Assembly (NCBI GenBank): GCA_021770065.1
Contig: JAETRR010000043.1
Coordinates: 1 to 51,555 of the forward strand
From: Lachnoclostridium sp.
GTDB taxonomy: Bacteria > Bacillota > Clostridia > Lachnospirales > Lachnospiraceae
Direction: 5' to 3'
Length of the DNA: 51,555 bases
In this document: positions 8,321 to 16,638 of the stretch, piece by piece
Layout of the letters: the number at the start of each line of letters is the position of its first letter
Numbering within the stretch: position 1 is the stretch's first letter
Program-made: the position numbers and the translations under genes
The notes under the pieces: generated by a model
The model's database searches: none
The model's input: the letters and a program-made list of their open reading frames with translations, nothing else
What the model was told of the DNA's origin: nothing

Positions 8321-8330
8321 AGCCTCTCCT

Positions 8331-8405
8331 ATTCCAGTTCCGTAATATCCCTTCCAGTACACCTTAGCCTAAATCTATTTACAGCCGCCAAAACATGTGT
8401 CCGCA
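8331..8405 (-). repeat. leader repeat, long copy before the MATE gene
   Basis: The 20-base core (8331-8350) is perfect. Similarity to the copies before the sulfite reductase and Lrp genes continues upstream to about 8405 and includes TTGGCGGCTG and GATTTAGGCTAAGGTGTACT. It occupies nearly the whole gap between trkH and the MATE gene. Confidence 0.85.
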
Positions 8406-8408
8406 AAA

Positions 8409-9851
8409 TCAAAACTTCTTCCTCCACACCTGGGGTGCAAACAGCATCAGCATGGGCAGAATCTCCAGTCGGCCCACCAGCATATCCATGCTTAAAACCA
8501 GCTTGGAAAAATAGGAAAAATGGGAAAAATTCTCAACAGGCCCCACCTTCGCAAGGCCCGGCCCCACATTGTTGAGCGTGGTGAGCACCGCCGTAAAGTT
8601 CGTCGTAAAATCCTGGTTATCCACAGAAACTAAAAGTACGGACCCTGCCAGGATCACCAGATAACAGATCAGATACACATACACTCCGTGAATGCTCTCC
8701 CCCGTTACCCGTTTGCCGTCCATTTTTACAATATTGACGGACTTTGGGTGAAGAATCTGACGCACTTCCTTATTAATCGTCTTTGCCAGAATCAATATCC
8801 TCGACACCTTCATGCCGCCTCCGGTGGAGCCGGCACATGCGCCGATGATCATCAGAAGCAGAATCACCATCTTGGAAAGCTCCGGCCACAGTTCAAAATC
8901 AGCCGTCACAAAACCCGTGGTCGTAATTACCGAGGATACCTGAAAAGCCGCATAGCGGAGAGCTCTAAGGGGCGTCTCATACAGATGCATAATATTGAGG
9001 GTAATGATGGTAACGGCACCAAATACCACTCCCAGATAAGCCCTCAGCTCCTCGCTTTTCATCACTGCCCGTACATTTTTCAAGAGCAGGAGGTAATACA
9101 GGTTAAAATTGACACCGAAAAGCAGCATAAATACCGTGATCACACCGTCAATATACGCACTGTCAAAAGCAGCGATGCTGGCATTCATACTGGAAAAACC
9201 GCCGGTGCCCGCCGTACTGAAAGTATGAATCACGGCATTATACAGATCCATACCCCCTGTCAGCAGGAGAACCACCTCCACGCCGGAGAGAAAAATGTAC
9301 ATGCCGTAGAGAATCTTTGCCGTCCCTCTGCTCTTCGGCACCAGCTTATCACAGGTAGGACCCGGCATCTCCGCGCGCATAAGAAACATAGCTCCCTTAT
9401 TTCCCAGAGGGATCACAGCCATCACAAAGACCAGCACTCCCATACCGCCGATCCAGTGCGTGAGGCAGCGCCAGAAATTAACCCCCTTGGGCAGCGCTTC
9501 AATATCCTGCAAAATGGTGGAACCAGTAGTGGTAAATCCGGAAACCGTCTCAAAAAAAGCATCCACAAAATGAGGAATAGCACCCGACAGCACAAAGGGA
9601 AGGGCTCCGAAGGCCGACCAGAGAATCCATGCCAGAGCCACTATCACAAAGCCTTCCTTTGCATAAAACACCGTATTTTTCGGCCTTTTCCCAAGTAAAA
9701 GAGACAAGGTCATCAAAAGGGCCGACGTAAGCACAAAGGTCAGTCCGCTGTGCTCCTGATAAATGAGCGACACAAGGGCCGGAACCAGCAGCACCAGCCC
9801 CTCTATCCGCAGCATTCTTCCCAGAATAAATCGAATGATACTGTAATTCAT
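8409..9851 (-). CDS. trkH: TrkH-type potassium uptake membrane subunit
   Basis: A 480-residue multipass K+ channel/transporter subunit of the TrkH/KtrB family. Selectivity-filter-type loops are visible: SGFTTTGSTIL, STAGTGGFSS, TTTGFVTADFEL and, in the fourth repeat, NVGPGLAKVG. The start ATG at 9851 overlaps the trkA stop (ATGA), following GGAGG within the end of trkA. It acts in the cytoplasmic membrane with TrkA, which gates it by nucleotide binding. The operon order trkA-trkH is common in clostridia. Confidence 0.93.
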   Translation of the reverse strand: MNYSIIRFILGRMLRIEGLVLLVPALVSLIYQEHSGLTFVLTSALLMTLSLLLGKRPKNTVFYAKEGFVIVALAWILWSAFGALPFVLSGAIPHFVDAFFETVSGFTTTGSTILQDIEALPKGVNFWRCLTHWIGGMGVLVFVMAVIPLGNKGAMFLMRAEMPGPTCDKLVPKSRGTAKILYGMYIFLSGVEVVLLLTGGMDLYNAVIHTFSTAGTGGFSSMNASIAAFDSAYIDGVITVFMLLFGVNFNLYYLLLLKNVRAVMKSEELRAYLGVVFGAVTIITLNIMHLYETPLRALRYAAFQVSSVITTTGFVTADFELWPELSKMVILLLMIIGACAGSTGGGMKVSRILILAKTINKEVRQILHPKSVNIVKMDGKRVTGESIHGVYVYLICYLVILAGSVLLVSVDNQDFTTNFTAVLTTLNNVGPGLAKVGPVENFSHFSYFSKLVLSMDMLVGRLEILPMLMLFAPQVWRKKF

Positions 9852-11209
9852 CGCTTCAGAATCTCCTCCAGATCCTCCAGGCCCTGGCTCATGGTCACAA
9901 CTACTACACTGTCGCCCACTTCCAAGGTATCATTGCCGCCCGGAATAATAATCTGCCGCTTTCGTACAATACAGGCCACCAGATGATTCTCCTTTAAGGT
10001 CAGATCCTTTAACGGAATGCCCGTATATTTTGCCGCCTCCCGAATCTGGAATTCCAGAGCCTCCACTTTGTCATTGATAAGCTGGTACACCGTCTCAATG
10101 TTTGCACTTCCCATGGAATTCTTCATAGCCCGGACATAACTCATAATCAGATTGGCCGTCACATTTTTGGCGGAAACTACGCTTTCCATTCCCAGCTCAT
10201 CTACCAGATGCTGCAGGGCCTCATCATTTACTTTGGTGATAATCTTGGACACCTTTTTCGTCTTGGCATACATAGACATAATGATGTTTTCCTCATCCAT
10301 GCCGGTGAGGGTCACAAAACCGTCCACATGCTCAATTCCCTCTTCCTCTAAAAGCTCATGATCCGTTGCATTGCCGCAGATTACGGTCGCTCTGGGAAGG
10401 AGATCGCACAGGGAGGCACAACGCTCCGGATCGCGCTCAATTATTTTTACGTTCATGCCCAGCGACAGGAGTTTCAGGGACAGATAGTAGGCCGTCTTAC
10501 CGCCTCCGCAGATCATGACATTTTTCACACGGCTCCTAAGCGCTCCCACGAATTTGAAAAAACGCTCAATCTCCTTATGGGAGGCGGCTATATTGATCTT
10601 ATCCCCCTGCTTCGGCACAAAGCTTCCGTCAGGAATGAAAACCTCATTGCCTCTCTGAACAGCGCAGACCAGCATTTTAATCTGATATTTCTCATAGAAT
10701 TCCCGAAATGACAGTCCCTCCATGGGATTATTTTCACTGATAGATGCCTCTACCAGCTCCACTCTTCCCTTGGCGAAGGTCTCTACCTTGGCGGCCGACG
10801 GAAATATAAGCACTCTTGAAATCTCTCCCGCAAGCACAAGCTCCGGATTGACAGCCATACTCAGCTTTAATTCATCCTTAAATAAATGAATCTGCTGATA
10901 ATATACAGGATTGCGCACACGGGCAATGGTCTGCTTTGCTCCCAGACGCTTTGCCAGAAGGCAGCAGAGCATATTCAGCTCGTCTGTGGAGGCACAGGCA
11001 ATTACCAGATCTGCATTCTGGACATCCGCCTCCATCTGTATCTCCGCACTGGCTCCGTCCCCCACCACGCAGGAGACATCCAGTTCATTGATGGAATCCT
11101 TTAACCGGCCCTCCCGCACATCAATCAGTGTTACGTCATAACACTCGGCCGTAAGCTGCACGGCAAGCTTATGTCCTACCTTGCCGTCCCCAATTATTAC
11201 GATGTTCAT
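9848..11209 (-). CDS. trkA: TrkA potassium transport regulatory subunit
   Basis: A 453-residue cytoplasmic protein made of two RCK units. Rossmann dinucleotide motifs are visible at the N-terminus (IIGDGKVG) and at about residue 232 (ICGGGKTAYY), each followed by a TrkA-C domain. It binds NAD(H) or ATP and controls the TrkH channel. The ATG at 11209 lies about ten bases after AGAGG. The 69-base gap to the upstream DUF1653 gene holds a copy of the repeated leader sequence. The stop overlaps the trkH start. Confidence 0.93.
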   Translation of the reverse strand: MNIVIIGDGKVGHKLAVQLTAECYDVTLIDVREGRLKDSINELDVSCVVGDGASAEIQMEADVQNADLVIACASTDELNMLCCLLAKRLGAKQTIARVRNPVYYQQIHLFKDELKLSMAVNPELVLAGEISRVLIFPSAAKVETFAKGRVELVEASISENNPMEGLSFREFYEKYQIKMLVCAVQRGNEVFIPDGSFVPKQGDKINIAASHKEIERFFKFVGALRSRVKNVMICGGGKTAYYLSLKLLSLGMNVKIIERDPERCASLCDLLPRATVICGNATDHELLEEEGIEHVDGFVTLTGMDEENIIMSMYAKTKKVSKIITKVNDEALQHLVDELGMESVVSAKNVTANLIMSYVRAMKNSMGSANIETVYQLINDKVEALEFQIREAAKYTGIPLKDLTLKENHLVACIVRKRQIIIPGGNDTLEVGDSVVVVTMSQGLEDLEEILKR

Positions 11210-11235
11210 TCGTATCTAACCTCTATCCCAGTCAT

Positions 11236-11255
11236 ATTCCAGTTCCGCAGCACCC
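11236..11255 (-). repeat. leader repeat, diverged copy before trkA
   Basis: The minus strand reads GGGTGCTGCGGAACTGGAAT, keeping CGGAACTGGAAT perfectly. It lies 27 bases before the trkA start, rather further than most copies. Confidence 0.7.
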
Positions 11256-11278
11256 AGACTGTTCAGGCGCTGCTGTTT

Positions 11279-11734
11279 TTAACGAAAACGATCCGTCTCA
11301 AAATGTTCCATTGTTTTCAGGCAGTTCAAAATCTGGCGGTACTTATCCTGGGCGCTTCCGGCTGCAAGGCCGATATCCAGGGAGGCGGCAACGCTCTCAA
11401 ACAGGTTGTCGTCCTCATAGCCTGCCCATGACTGAAAAAGCTCCAGCTTATCCCGGTAAGTCTCTGCATCCAGGAAGCGCAGCAGCATAGGATTCACCTC
11501 CACAGGCTCCTCCATCTCTTCAAAACGGTACTTCTGTGTCACATCCGGATACTTCCCGTGATCTACCTCACTTGCAAACATCTCATAGGGCCGGACCCAG
11601 ACCTTCTCATCTCCGTACTGTTCCTGGTATACCACCATCCGCTCTCCTGTCTCCGAGTGGACTGCAATGGCCGTCACCTGGTAGAGCCCATCCTTAAAAT
11701 GCCTGTAATAAGCTCCAATCTTAATCTCTCTCAC
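11279..11734 (-). CDS. DUF1653 domain protein
   Basis: A 151-residue protein with an N-terminal DUF1653 domain (GAYYRHFKDGLYQVTAIAVHSETGE, then MVVYQ and WVRPYEMF), a small beta-rich fold of unknown function. A helical C-terminal half contains LLRFLDAETYRDKLELFQ. I choose the GTG at 11734, five bases after GAAGGA; the longer frame starting with TTG at 11791 has no ribosome-binding site. It may be co-transcribed with trkA. Function unknown. Confidence 0.8.
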   Translation of the reverse strand: MREIKIGAYYRHFKDGLYQVTAIAVHSETGERMVVYQEQYGDEKVWVRPYEMFASEVDHGKYPDVTQKYRFEEMEEPVEVNPMLLRFLDAETYRDKLELFQSWAGYEDDNLFESVAASLDIGLAAGSAQDKYRQILNCLKTMEHFETDRFR

Positions 11735-11811
11735 AAAATTCCTTCTTTCTCTATGTTCGTCTGCTTCGCTTTTGTTTACTCCTGCGAACAAGAAGCCAAA
11801 TGCCGTGGCTC

Positions 11812-11842
11812 TATATCCGTCGTCTCATTGCCGGCGGATATA
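11812..11842. repeat. inverted repeat in the leader of the DUF1653 gene
   Basis: TATATCCG (11812-11819) and CGGATATA (11835-11842) form a perfect 8-bp stem with a 15-base loop, about 80 bases before the GTG start. It may be an operator or a leader hairpin. Confidence 0.4.
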
Positions 11843-12006
11843 AATGCATACACAAACATTTGACCTGATAACTGCTAGTGTAACACACTTATGCCAAAAA
11901 GAAAACCCCGTCAAAACAGAAGTTCTGCATAAAATTTCAGTCAGATTTTATTTTATAGCGCCCTTTCTTTTTGAAAGAGGCTTTTTGAAAGAGCAGGAAT
12001 ATAGGC

Positions 12007-12035
12007 TTTACACTTCAAAATTAGATTGATATAAT
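12007..12035 (+). promoter_or_regulatory. sigma-A promoter of the small gene at 12087
   Basis: TTTACA (12007-12012), 17-base spacer, TATAAT (12030-12035), 52 bases before the start codon. Confidence 0.65.
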
Positions 12036-12086
12036 AAAAGTATCGGATACTATTTTAACTCACATTCGAAGAAAGCAGGTGATCAT

Positions 12087-12278
12087 ATGCCAAACGGTCT
12101 CGAAATTACCAAAGCCGCAATTGATGATTTTGCAAAAGTTCAAAGGCGCATGATATTGGCAAAAAAAGAAAATGCCGTTGAAACATACGCTGATCTGAAA
12201 GAGGAATATATATCTCTAAAAGCTCTGCTCACCGTAGCAGGTGTTAATCTCTCAGAACTTGACAAAATCAAGGAATAA
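12087..12278 (+). CDS. small helical protein of unknown function
   Basis: A 63-residue protein, MPNGLEITKAAIDDFAKVQR and onward, charged and predicted helical with no membrane segment or Cys. It is unrecognised. It is credible as a gene because it has a good promoter (12007-12035), a ribosome-binding site AGGTGATC that pairs with the 16S tail, and sits alone on the plus strand among minus-strand genes. The KKENAVETYADLKEEYISLKALL stretch looks like a helical hairpin. An imperfect hairpin follows the stop. Confidence 0.65.
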   Translation: MPNGLEITKAAIDDFAKVQRRMILAKKENAVETYADLKEEYISLKALLTVAGVNLSELDKIKE

Positions 12279-12290
12279 TTTATAAACCAA

Positions 12291-12344
12291 GGGCTGTCTG
12301 GTCATCGAGGCCATAGTTCCGTCTCTCTATGACTTGAACAGCCC
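12291..12344. repeat. long imperfect hairpin between convergent genes
   Basis: GGGCTGT, GTCAT and GAG on the left pair with CTC, ATGAC and ACAGCCC on the right, separated by symmetrical internal loops. It lies between the convergent ends of the small gene and the AI-2E-type gene. There is no long T-run, so a classical terminator is uncertain; a decayed palindromic element is an alternative. Confidence 0.5.
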
Positions 12345-13490
12345 TCATAAATCTTTCTTCTCTTCCAGCCGCCCATACATCCATTCCCGAAGAAGCGCAT
12401 AGAGCACGGAAACAATGGGAATGAAAATCAGCATGCCTATAATTCCCATCAGATTGCCGCCTACAGTCACGGCTGCCAATACCCAGATGGCAGGGAGGCC
12501 CACGGAATTCCCCACCACCCGGGGATAGATAAGATTTCCCTCAATCTGCTGAAGCACCTGAAACAGTACGATAAATCCCAATGCCTGGGCCGGGTTCACC
12601 ATCAAAATCAAAAAGGCTCCCATCACACAGCCGATAAAAGCGCCGAAAATAGGAATCAGCGCCGTAAACGCCACCAGAACCCCCACCAGCAAAGCATAGG
12701 GAAAGCGCAAAAGGCTCATAGCTGCAAAAAACATGGCTCCCAGAATCACAGCTTCCATACACTGTCCTGTGATAAAGCTGGAAAAGGTCCGGTGGCTTAA
12801 GGAGCACACATGAAGAATATATTCCACCTGCTTTTTCGGAAAGACCGCCTTAAGCAGTTTCCTGCACTGCTCCCCCAGCTTCTCCTTCTGAAGCAGCACA
12901 TAGCAGGCAAATACAAAGCCGATAAAGAAATTGGTCACTGCGCTGATTATGGTCTTTGCCACCGTCATTGTGGAGGACAGCACACTGCCCGCACCGCTGC
13001 GGAAAAAATTCCAGGCCGTTTCTACGGCTTTCTCCCAATTCATCTCCAGACCTTCAATCCAGAGCACAATCTGCTCGTTATTTCGGAAAATCTCTTCAAG
13101 CCACTCCTGTGCTCTCGGAAGAAATGCCTCCACGCTGGCTCCCAGCCCGACCACCGTAGTGCCGAGTTCCGGAACCACCACAAAAATCACCAGTGAAATA
13201 ACGCCGTATACCAGCAGGATGGCAAGAACCATACTCAGAGGACGGGCAAGCTTCCTCATCGGCCTGCTCTTCTGCATTCTCTTTTCCGGAAACAGCCAAT
13301 GCTCCAGAGCCGTCATGGGAACATTTAAGATAAAAGCAATGGCTCCTCCCAGCGCAAAGGGAAAGCCGATTCCCCACAAGAACCGCAGCGCCCCGAAAAC
13401 CGCATCCAGTCTCTGGACGCCTACCAGCAGCAATATAGTAAAAGCAATCAGAAGCATCAGCTTCTTCATGGTCTCTCGATTCAAATCCAT
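12345..13490 (-). CDS. AI-2E family transporter (TqsA/PerM-like)
   Basis: A multipass membrane protein of the AI-2E transporter family (PF01594). The family includes autoinducer-2 exporter TqsA and Na+/H+ antiporter-like members, so substrate is open. The conserved C-terminal block is visible: TALIPIFGAFIGCVMGAFLIL, then QQIEGNLIYPRVVGNSVGLP. The start is the ATG at 13490 (MDLNRETMKK), seven bases after AAGGAG; an extension to 13631 lacks a ribosome-binding site. About 381 residues, the usual family length. It lies downstream of the Lrp gene with a 173-base gap, so joint transcription is uncertain. Confidence 0.88.
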   Translation of the reverse strand: MDLNRETMKKLMLLIAFTILLLVGVQRLDAVFGALRFLWGIGFPFALGGAIAFILNVPMTALEHWLFPEKRMQKSRPMRKLARPLSMVLAILLVYGVISLVIFVVVPELGTTVVGLGASVEAFLPRAQEWLEEIFRNNEQIVLWIEGLEMNWEKAVETAWNFFRSGAGSVLSSTMTVAKTIISAVTNFFIGFVFACYVLLQKEKLGEQCRKLLKAVFPKKQVEYILHVCSLSHRTFSSFITGQCMEAVILGAMFFAAMSLLRFPYALLVGVLVAFTALIPIFGAFIGCVMGAFLILMVNPAQALGFIVLFQVLQQIEGNLIYPRVVGNSVGLPAIWVLAAVTVGGNLMGIIGMLIFIPIVSVLYALLREWMYGRLEEKKDL

Positions 13491-13663
13491 GTGTGTTCTC
13501 CTTCTCTTGTCCCCCTGCCGATTGGGAAAAAATCTGTTATTAAGGAGCATAAGCCCATAAACCGTTTCTGTCAAGCGCAGGAAATTATTTTTTATAAAGG
13601 GCTTCGAAAATCCCGGCCCGGATTCATCCAACCGGCCTTGCCGGAACAGGTAAAAGGACTGTC

Positions 13664-14110
13664 TCAGGAGGGCAGTACCGAGTACTCATTTTTAACGGTA
13701 GAGAGGACATACAGCGTCTTCACTGCGGATACCCCCGGCATTCTCTGCAGATCCCGGTGAATCAGTTCCAGGCTTGCGGCAGAGCTCGTCACGATTTTCA
13801 GCAGATAATCCATATCCCCGGCAATGGCATGGCACTCACAGATATCCTCATAGGCAAGAATATCCCGTACAAAAGGCTCGTGGTATTTGGAATGAGAAAG
13901 CTGCAGGGTCACAAAGACGGTCAGTGTATTGCCCAGCAGTTTTTGATCCAGAACTACTGTATATTTCCGAATGATCCCTGTTCGTTCCAGTTTCCGTATC
14001 CGCTCAATGACGGCTGATACGGACAAGTGGATATTCTGGCTGATCCGCGAAGCCGTCTGCCTGGAATTCTCCTTCAAATATCTTAGTATCCTTTTGTCCA
14101 TGTGATCCAT
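13664..14110 (-). CDS. Lrp/AsnC family transcriptional regulator
   Basis: A 148-residue regulator with an N-terminal helix-turn-helix (MDKRILRYLKENSRQTASRI through SVSAVIERIRKLERTGIIRKYT) and a C-terminal ligand-binding RAM domain (GDMDYLLKIVTSS). Such proteins sense amino acids. I place the start at the ATG at 14110 after AGAGGG; an upstream in-frame start at 14188 only translates the leader repeat. Targets are unknown. Neighbours are the sulfur genes upstream and the AI-2E-type transporter downstream. Confidence 0.9.
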   Translation of the reverse strand: MDHMDKRILRYLKENSRQTASRISQNIHLSVSAVIERIRKLERTGIIRKYTVVLDQKLLGNTLTVFVTLQLSHSKYHEPFVRDILAYEDICECHAIAGDMDYLLKIVTSSAASLELIHRDLQRMPGVSAVKTLYVLSTVKNEYSVLPS

Positions 14111-14123
14111 ATTCTGTCCCTCT

Positions 14124-14197
14124 ATTCCAGTTCCGTAATATCCTTCCCGTACATCTGTATCGAAATCAATTTCCTGTAACAAAAGCATGTGCCATAG
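14124..14197 (-). repeat. leader repeat, long copy before the Lrp gene
   Basis: The core GGATATTACGGAACTGGAAT (14124-14143) is perfect. Upstream similarity includes ACATGCTTTTGTTACAGG and GAAATTGATTT. A possible promoter inside it is TTGTTA, 17 bases, TACAGA. Confidence 0.8.
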
Positions 14198-14207
14198 TTT
14201 CTTCTAT

Positions 14208-14241
14208 AAACAAAAGCAGCCTGCTTTCGCAAACTGCCTTT
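14208..14241 (-). terminator. terminator-like hairpin after yeiH
   Basis: On the minus strand AAAGGCAG and CTGCTTTT pair around TTTGC-GAAA-GCAGG, followed by TTTTGTTT. It lies about 50 bases after the yeiH stop and before the leader repeat of the Lrp gene. Confidence 0.6.
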
Positions 14242-14292
14242 GTATTATACACGTATCATATCAGAAAAATTTTCGACTGTCCAGGAGCATTT

Positions 14293-15360
14293 TTATCCGA
14301 TATATCCCGAAAACAGGAATACAAAGGCCAGAGAGCAGGCCGCCACGCACACCCAGGTAATGCCTCCTAAGGCGATAGGCTTGATGCCCTTGGAAAATAC
14401 ATCCTTGAACTTGATCTTAAAGCCCACACCGGCCAGCGCCGATGCAAAGAGGAATTTCGCAAGCTTCCCGAGAAGGCCTGTTGCAGACATGCCAAGTCCC
14501 GGCACATCAAAATTGAATACACCGAAAGTATTCAGACCGGCCATCACCACGAACCAGAGGATAAACATTGGAAAGGTCTTCTTTACAACGTTCAGAAGAG
14601 AATCATTCTGTCCTCCTTCTCCGTTCTGTTTGGCCTCTTTTGCCATAATAACCGTCCATACCAGCGCCACAAAAATCAGCATAGTGGTCCGGACAAGCTT
14701 TACATTCAAAGCTCCGCTCCAGTCTCCCAGACCGTTCATAGCCACATAAGTAGCCTGTGCTCCGGCCACAGAGGACGTGTCGTTGATTGCGGTTCCTGCC
14801 AGAAATGCAAACTGATTGTCCGTCAGCCCCAGGACTCCGCTCAAATAAGGATAGCTGAATGCCGCCAGGGTATCAAACAGGAAGATGGCCGCCATGGCAA
14901 AGGCGATTTCCTCCTCTAACGCCTTAATAATCCGCGACAGGGTAGCAATGGCCGTACCGCCGCAGATGCAGGTTCCGCCGCCTACCAGAATAGACGTATT
15001 CCTGCTCACACCGATTTTCTTTCCCACCAGCAGGGCAATGGCAAAGGAAAGACAGATGTTAAACAGAATCAGCGGAAGAGCCTTTACACCTGTTCCTAAA
15101 ATATCGGCAAAGCTTAAGGTTGCACCAGTGAGAATAATTCCCCAGTTCAGAAACTTCTTACTTGCAAAAGTGGTTCCTGCTTTAAAATCCTTATGAAGGC
15201 TTGGGAGGAGGTTACAGGCAATCATGGATACCAGAAGGGCTACCATCGGACCGCCCATGACGGTGCGGTGAAACCATGCGGACTGCCAGTCCGTAGAAAG
15301 GGTTGCCAGCCATCCAATCACAAGACAGAGGATAATGGCACCTGTTTTCTTTTTATTCAT
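14293..15360 (-). CDS. YeiH family putative sulfate/sulfite exporter
   Basis: A 355-residue multipass membrane protein of the YeiH (UPF0324, PSE) family. Visible family blocks are KKFLNWGIILTGATLSF, the glycine-rich GGGTCICGGTAIATLSRII and FLAGTAINDTSSVAGAQATY. Family members are annotated as putative sulfate exporters and in enterobacteria are linked to sulfite stress through the LysR regulator YeiE. Here it follows the sulfite reductase gene by 148 bases, and a LysR gene of the CysL/YeiE kind lies nearby, which supports a sulfur-oxyanion role. Substrate not proven. Confidence 0.88.
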   Translation of the reverse strand: MNKKKTGAIILCLVIGWLATLSTDWQSAWFHRTVMGGPMVALLVSMIACNLLPSLHKDFKAGTTFASKKFLNWGIILTGATLSFADILGTGVKALPLILFNICLSFAIALLVGKKIGVSRNTSILVGGGTCICGGTAIATLSRIIKALEEEIAFAMAAIFLFDTLAAFSYPYLSGVLGLTDNQFAFLAGTAINDTSSVAGAQATYVAMNGLGDWSGALNVKLVRTTMLIFVALVWTVIMAKEAKQNGEGGQNDSLLNVVKKTFPMFILWFVVMAGLNTFGVFNFDVPGLGMSATGLLGKLAKFLFASALAGVGFKIKFKDVFSKGIKPIALGGITWVCVAACSLAFVFLFSGYIG

Positions 15361-15508
15361 TAATTTTTCTCCCTCAATTTCTTTCGTGTTATATCTATTG
15401 CAATTTAAAACTGCACGGCTGCCGCAATAGAAAGCAGCAGACTTTTCCAGTATCCGTCTAATGTCCTATTACAACAGCCCTGTGAACGTTCCACTCAATA
15501 ACAAACAG

Positions 15509-16462
15509 TTAACAGGTGGCTCCGCCTGTCAGATGAAGCTGCGCATCCAGAATCTCCTGTTTTCTGTCCAGAATATCATTGGAGAGAAGCTGCTTCTCCA
15601 CATTCTCGAAGCCCAGACGCTCAATGGTCTTTGCAAAGCGCTCGCCGGTCTGTCCCTGCTCGCGGAACAGCAGAATAGCCTTCTCGATCACGGACAGAGC
15701 CTCTTCCTTATCGGTAAATACCTTGGAGAGAGCCCGGCCCTGGGCCACCTTCTTGCCCCAGCGTCCGCCGATATAGATCTTGTAGCCGTAGGTTCCGTCC
15801 TCGATGCAGTCAAAGGGACATTTTCCTACGCAGCGTCCGCAGTTGTTGCAGATGTCCTTGTCAATCTCCATCACACCGTCCACCATCTTTGCCGCATTTA
15901 CGGGACAGACTTTCTCTACGGCACACTTCTTGCAGCCGTTGCAGTCATCCTCATCATAATTCGGAATCCGCTGTCCGATGATGCCGAGGTCATTCAGATC
16001 CGGCTTTACACAGTTGTTGGGGCATCCGCCCACAGCGATTTTGAACTTGTGGGGAAGCAGTACCTGACGGTAGCCCTCGTAGAATCTGTGATGAATCTCC
16101 TCGGAGAGCTCGAAGGAATCCAGAAGGCCGTACTGGCAGGTGGTTCCCTTACATGCCACTACCGGACGCACTTTGGATCCGGTTCCGCCTGTTACCAGTC
16201 CTGCTTTTGCAATGTACTCGCAGAAGTCGTCAATCTTGTCATAGGGAATGCCCTGTACCTCGATGGTCAGCCGTGTGGTAAAGGTTACGATCCCGTTGCC
16301 GAACTTTTCAGCGGCCTCGCCGATTACCTTCTGCTGCTCAGCAGTGATTTTTCCGTTGACGGTAATAATACGCCCGGAAAAATTGTCCGTCCCCTTGTTG
16401 CTTAAAAATCCCCGTGCTTTCACTTTCTTCTCGTCTTCAGCGCTGATGGTTAAAGTTGCCAT
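15509..16462 (-). CDS. siroheme/4Fe-4S sulfite reductase, AsrC-like
   Basis: A 317-residue cytoplasmic reductase of the sulfite/nitrite reductase superfamily. The coupled siroheme-4Fe-4S site is visible as C104-x4-C109 (CKGTTC) and C147-x3-C151 (GGCPNNC). A two-cluster ferredoxin insert follows, with C174, C177, C180, C186 and C205, C208, C211, C215. It resembles anaerobic sulfite reductase subunit C, but the electron-feeding AsrA and AsrB are absent nearby. Start ATG at 16462 follows AAGGAGG. It lies between the polysulfide reductase and YeiH genes. Sulfite is the likely substrate; nitrite cannot be excluded. Confidence 0.85.
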   Translation of the reverse strand: MATLTISAEDEKKVKARGFLSNKGTDNFSGRIITVNGKITAEQQKVIGEAAEKFGNGIVTFTTRLTIEVQGIPYDKIDDFCEYIAKAGLVTGGTGSKVRPVVACKGTTCQYGLLDSFELSEEIHHRFYEGYRQVLLPHKFKIAVGGCPNNCVKPDLNDLGIIGQRIPNYDEDDCNGCKKCAVEKVCPVNAAKMVDGVMEIDKDICNNCGRCVGKCPFDCIEDGTYGYKIYIGGRWGKKVAQGRALSKVFTDKEEALSVIEKAILLFREQGQTGERFAKTIERLGFENVEKQLLSNDILDRKQEILDAQLHLTGGATC

Positions 16463-16480
16463 AATATGTAATCCTCCTTA

Positions 16481-16560
16481 TTTGTAGTTCCGTAATACCC
16501 CTCCCAGTACACTTTAGCCTAAATCAATTTCCAGCCGCAAATGCATGCGTCTGTAAATCG
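16481..16560 (-). repeat. leader repeat, long copy before the sulfite reductase gene
   Basis: The core reads GGGTATTACGGAACTACAAA, with the last five bases changed. The upstream part is the closest match to the copy before the MATE gene (GCGGCTG, then GATTTAGGCTAAAGTGTACT). A potential promoter inside is TTGCGG, 18 bases, TAAAGT. Confidence 0.8.
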
Positions 16561-16638
16561 ATTTGTGCACTGTGGGGATATTACTGTTTTAAGTTGATTT
16601 CAGAACTGTTATTTCTAAAGTTTTATAAGTTATCTATC

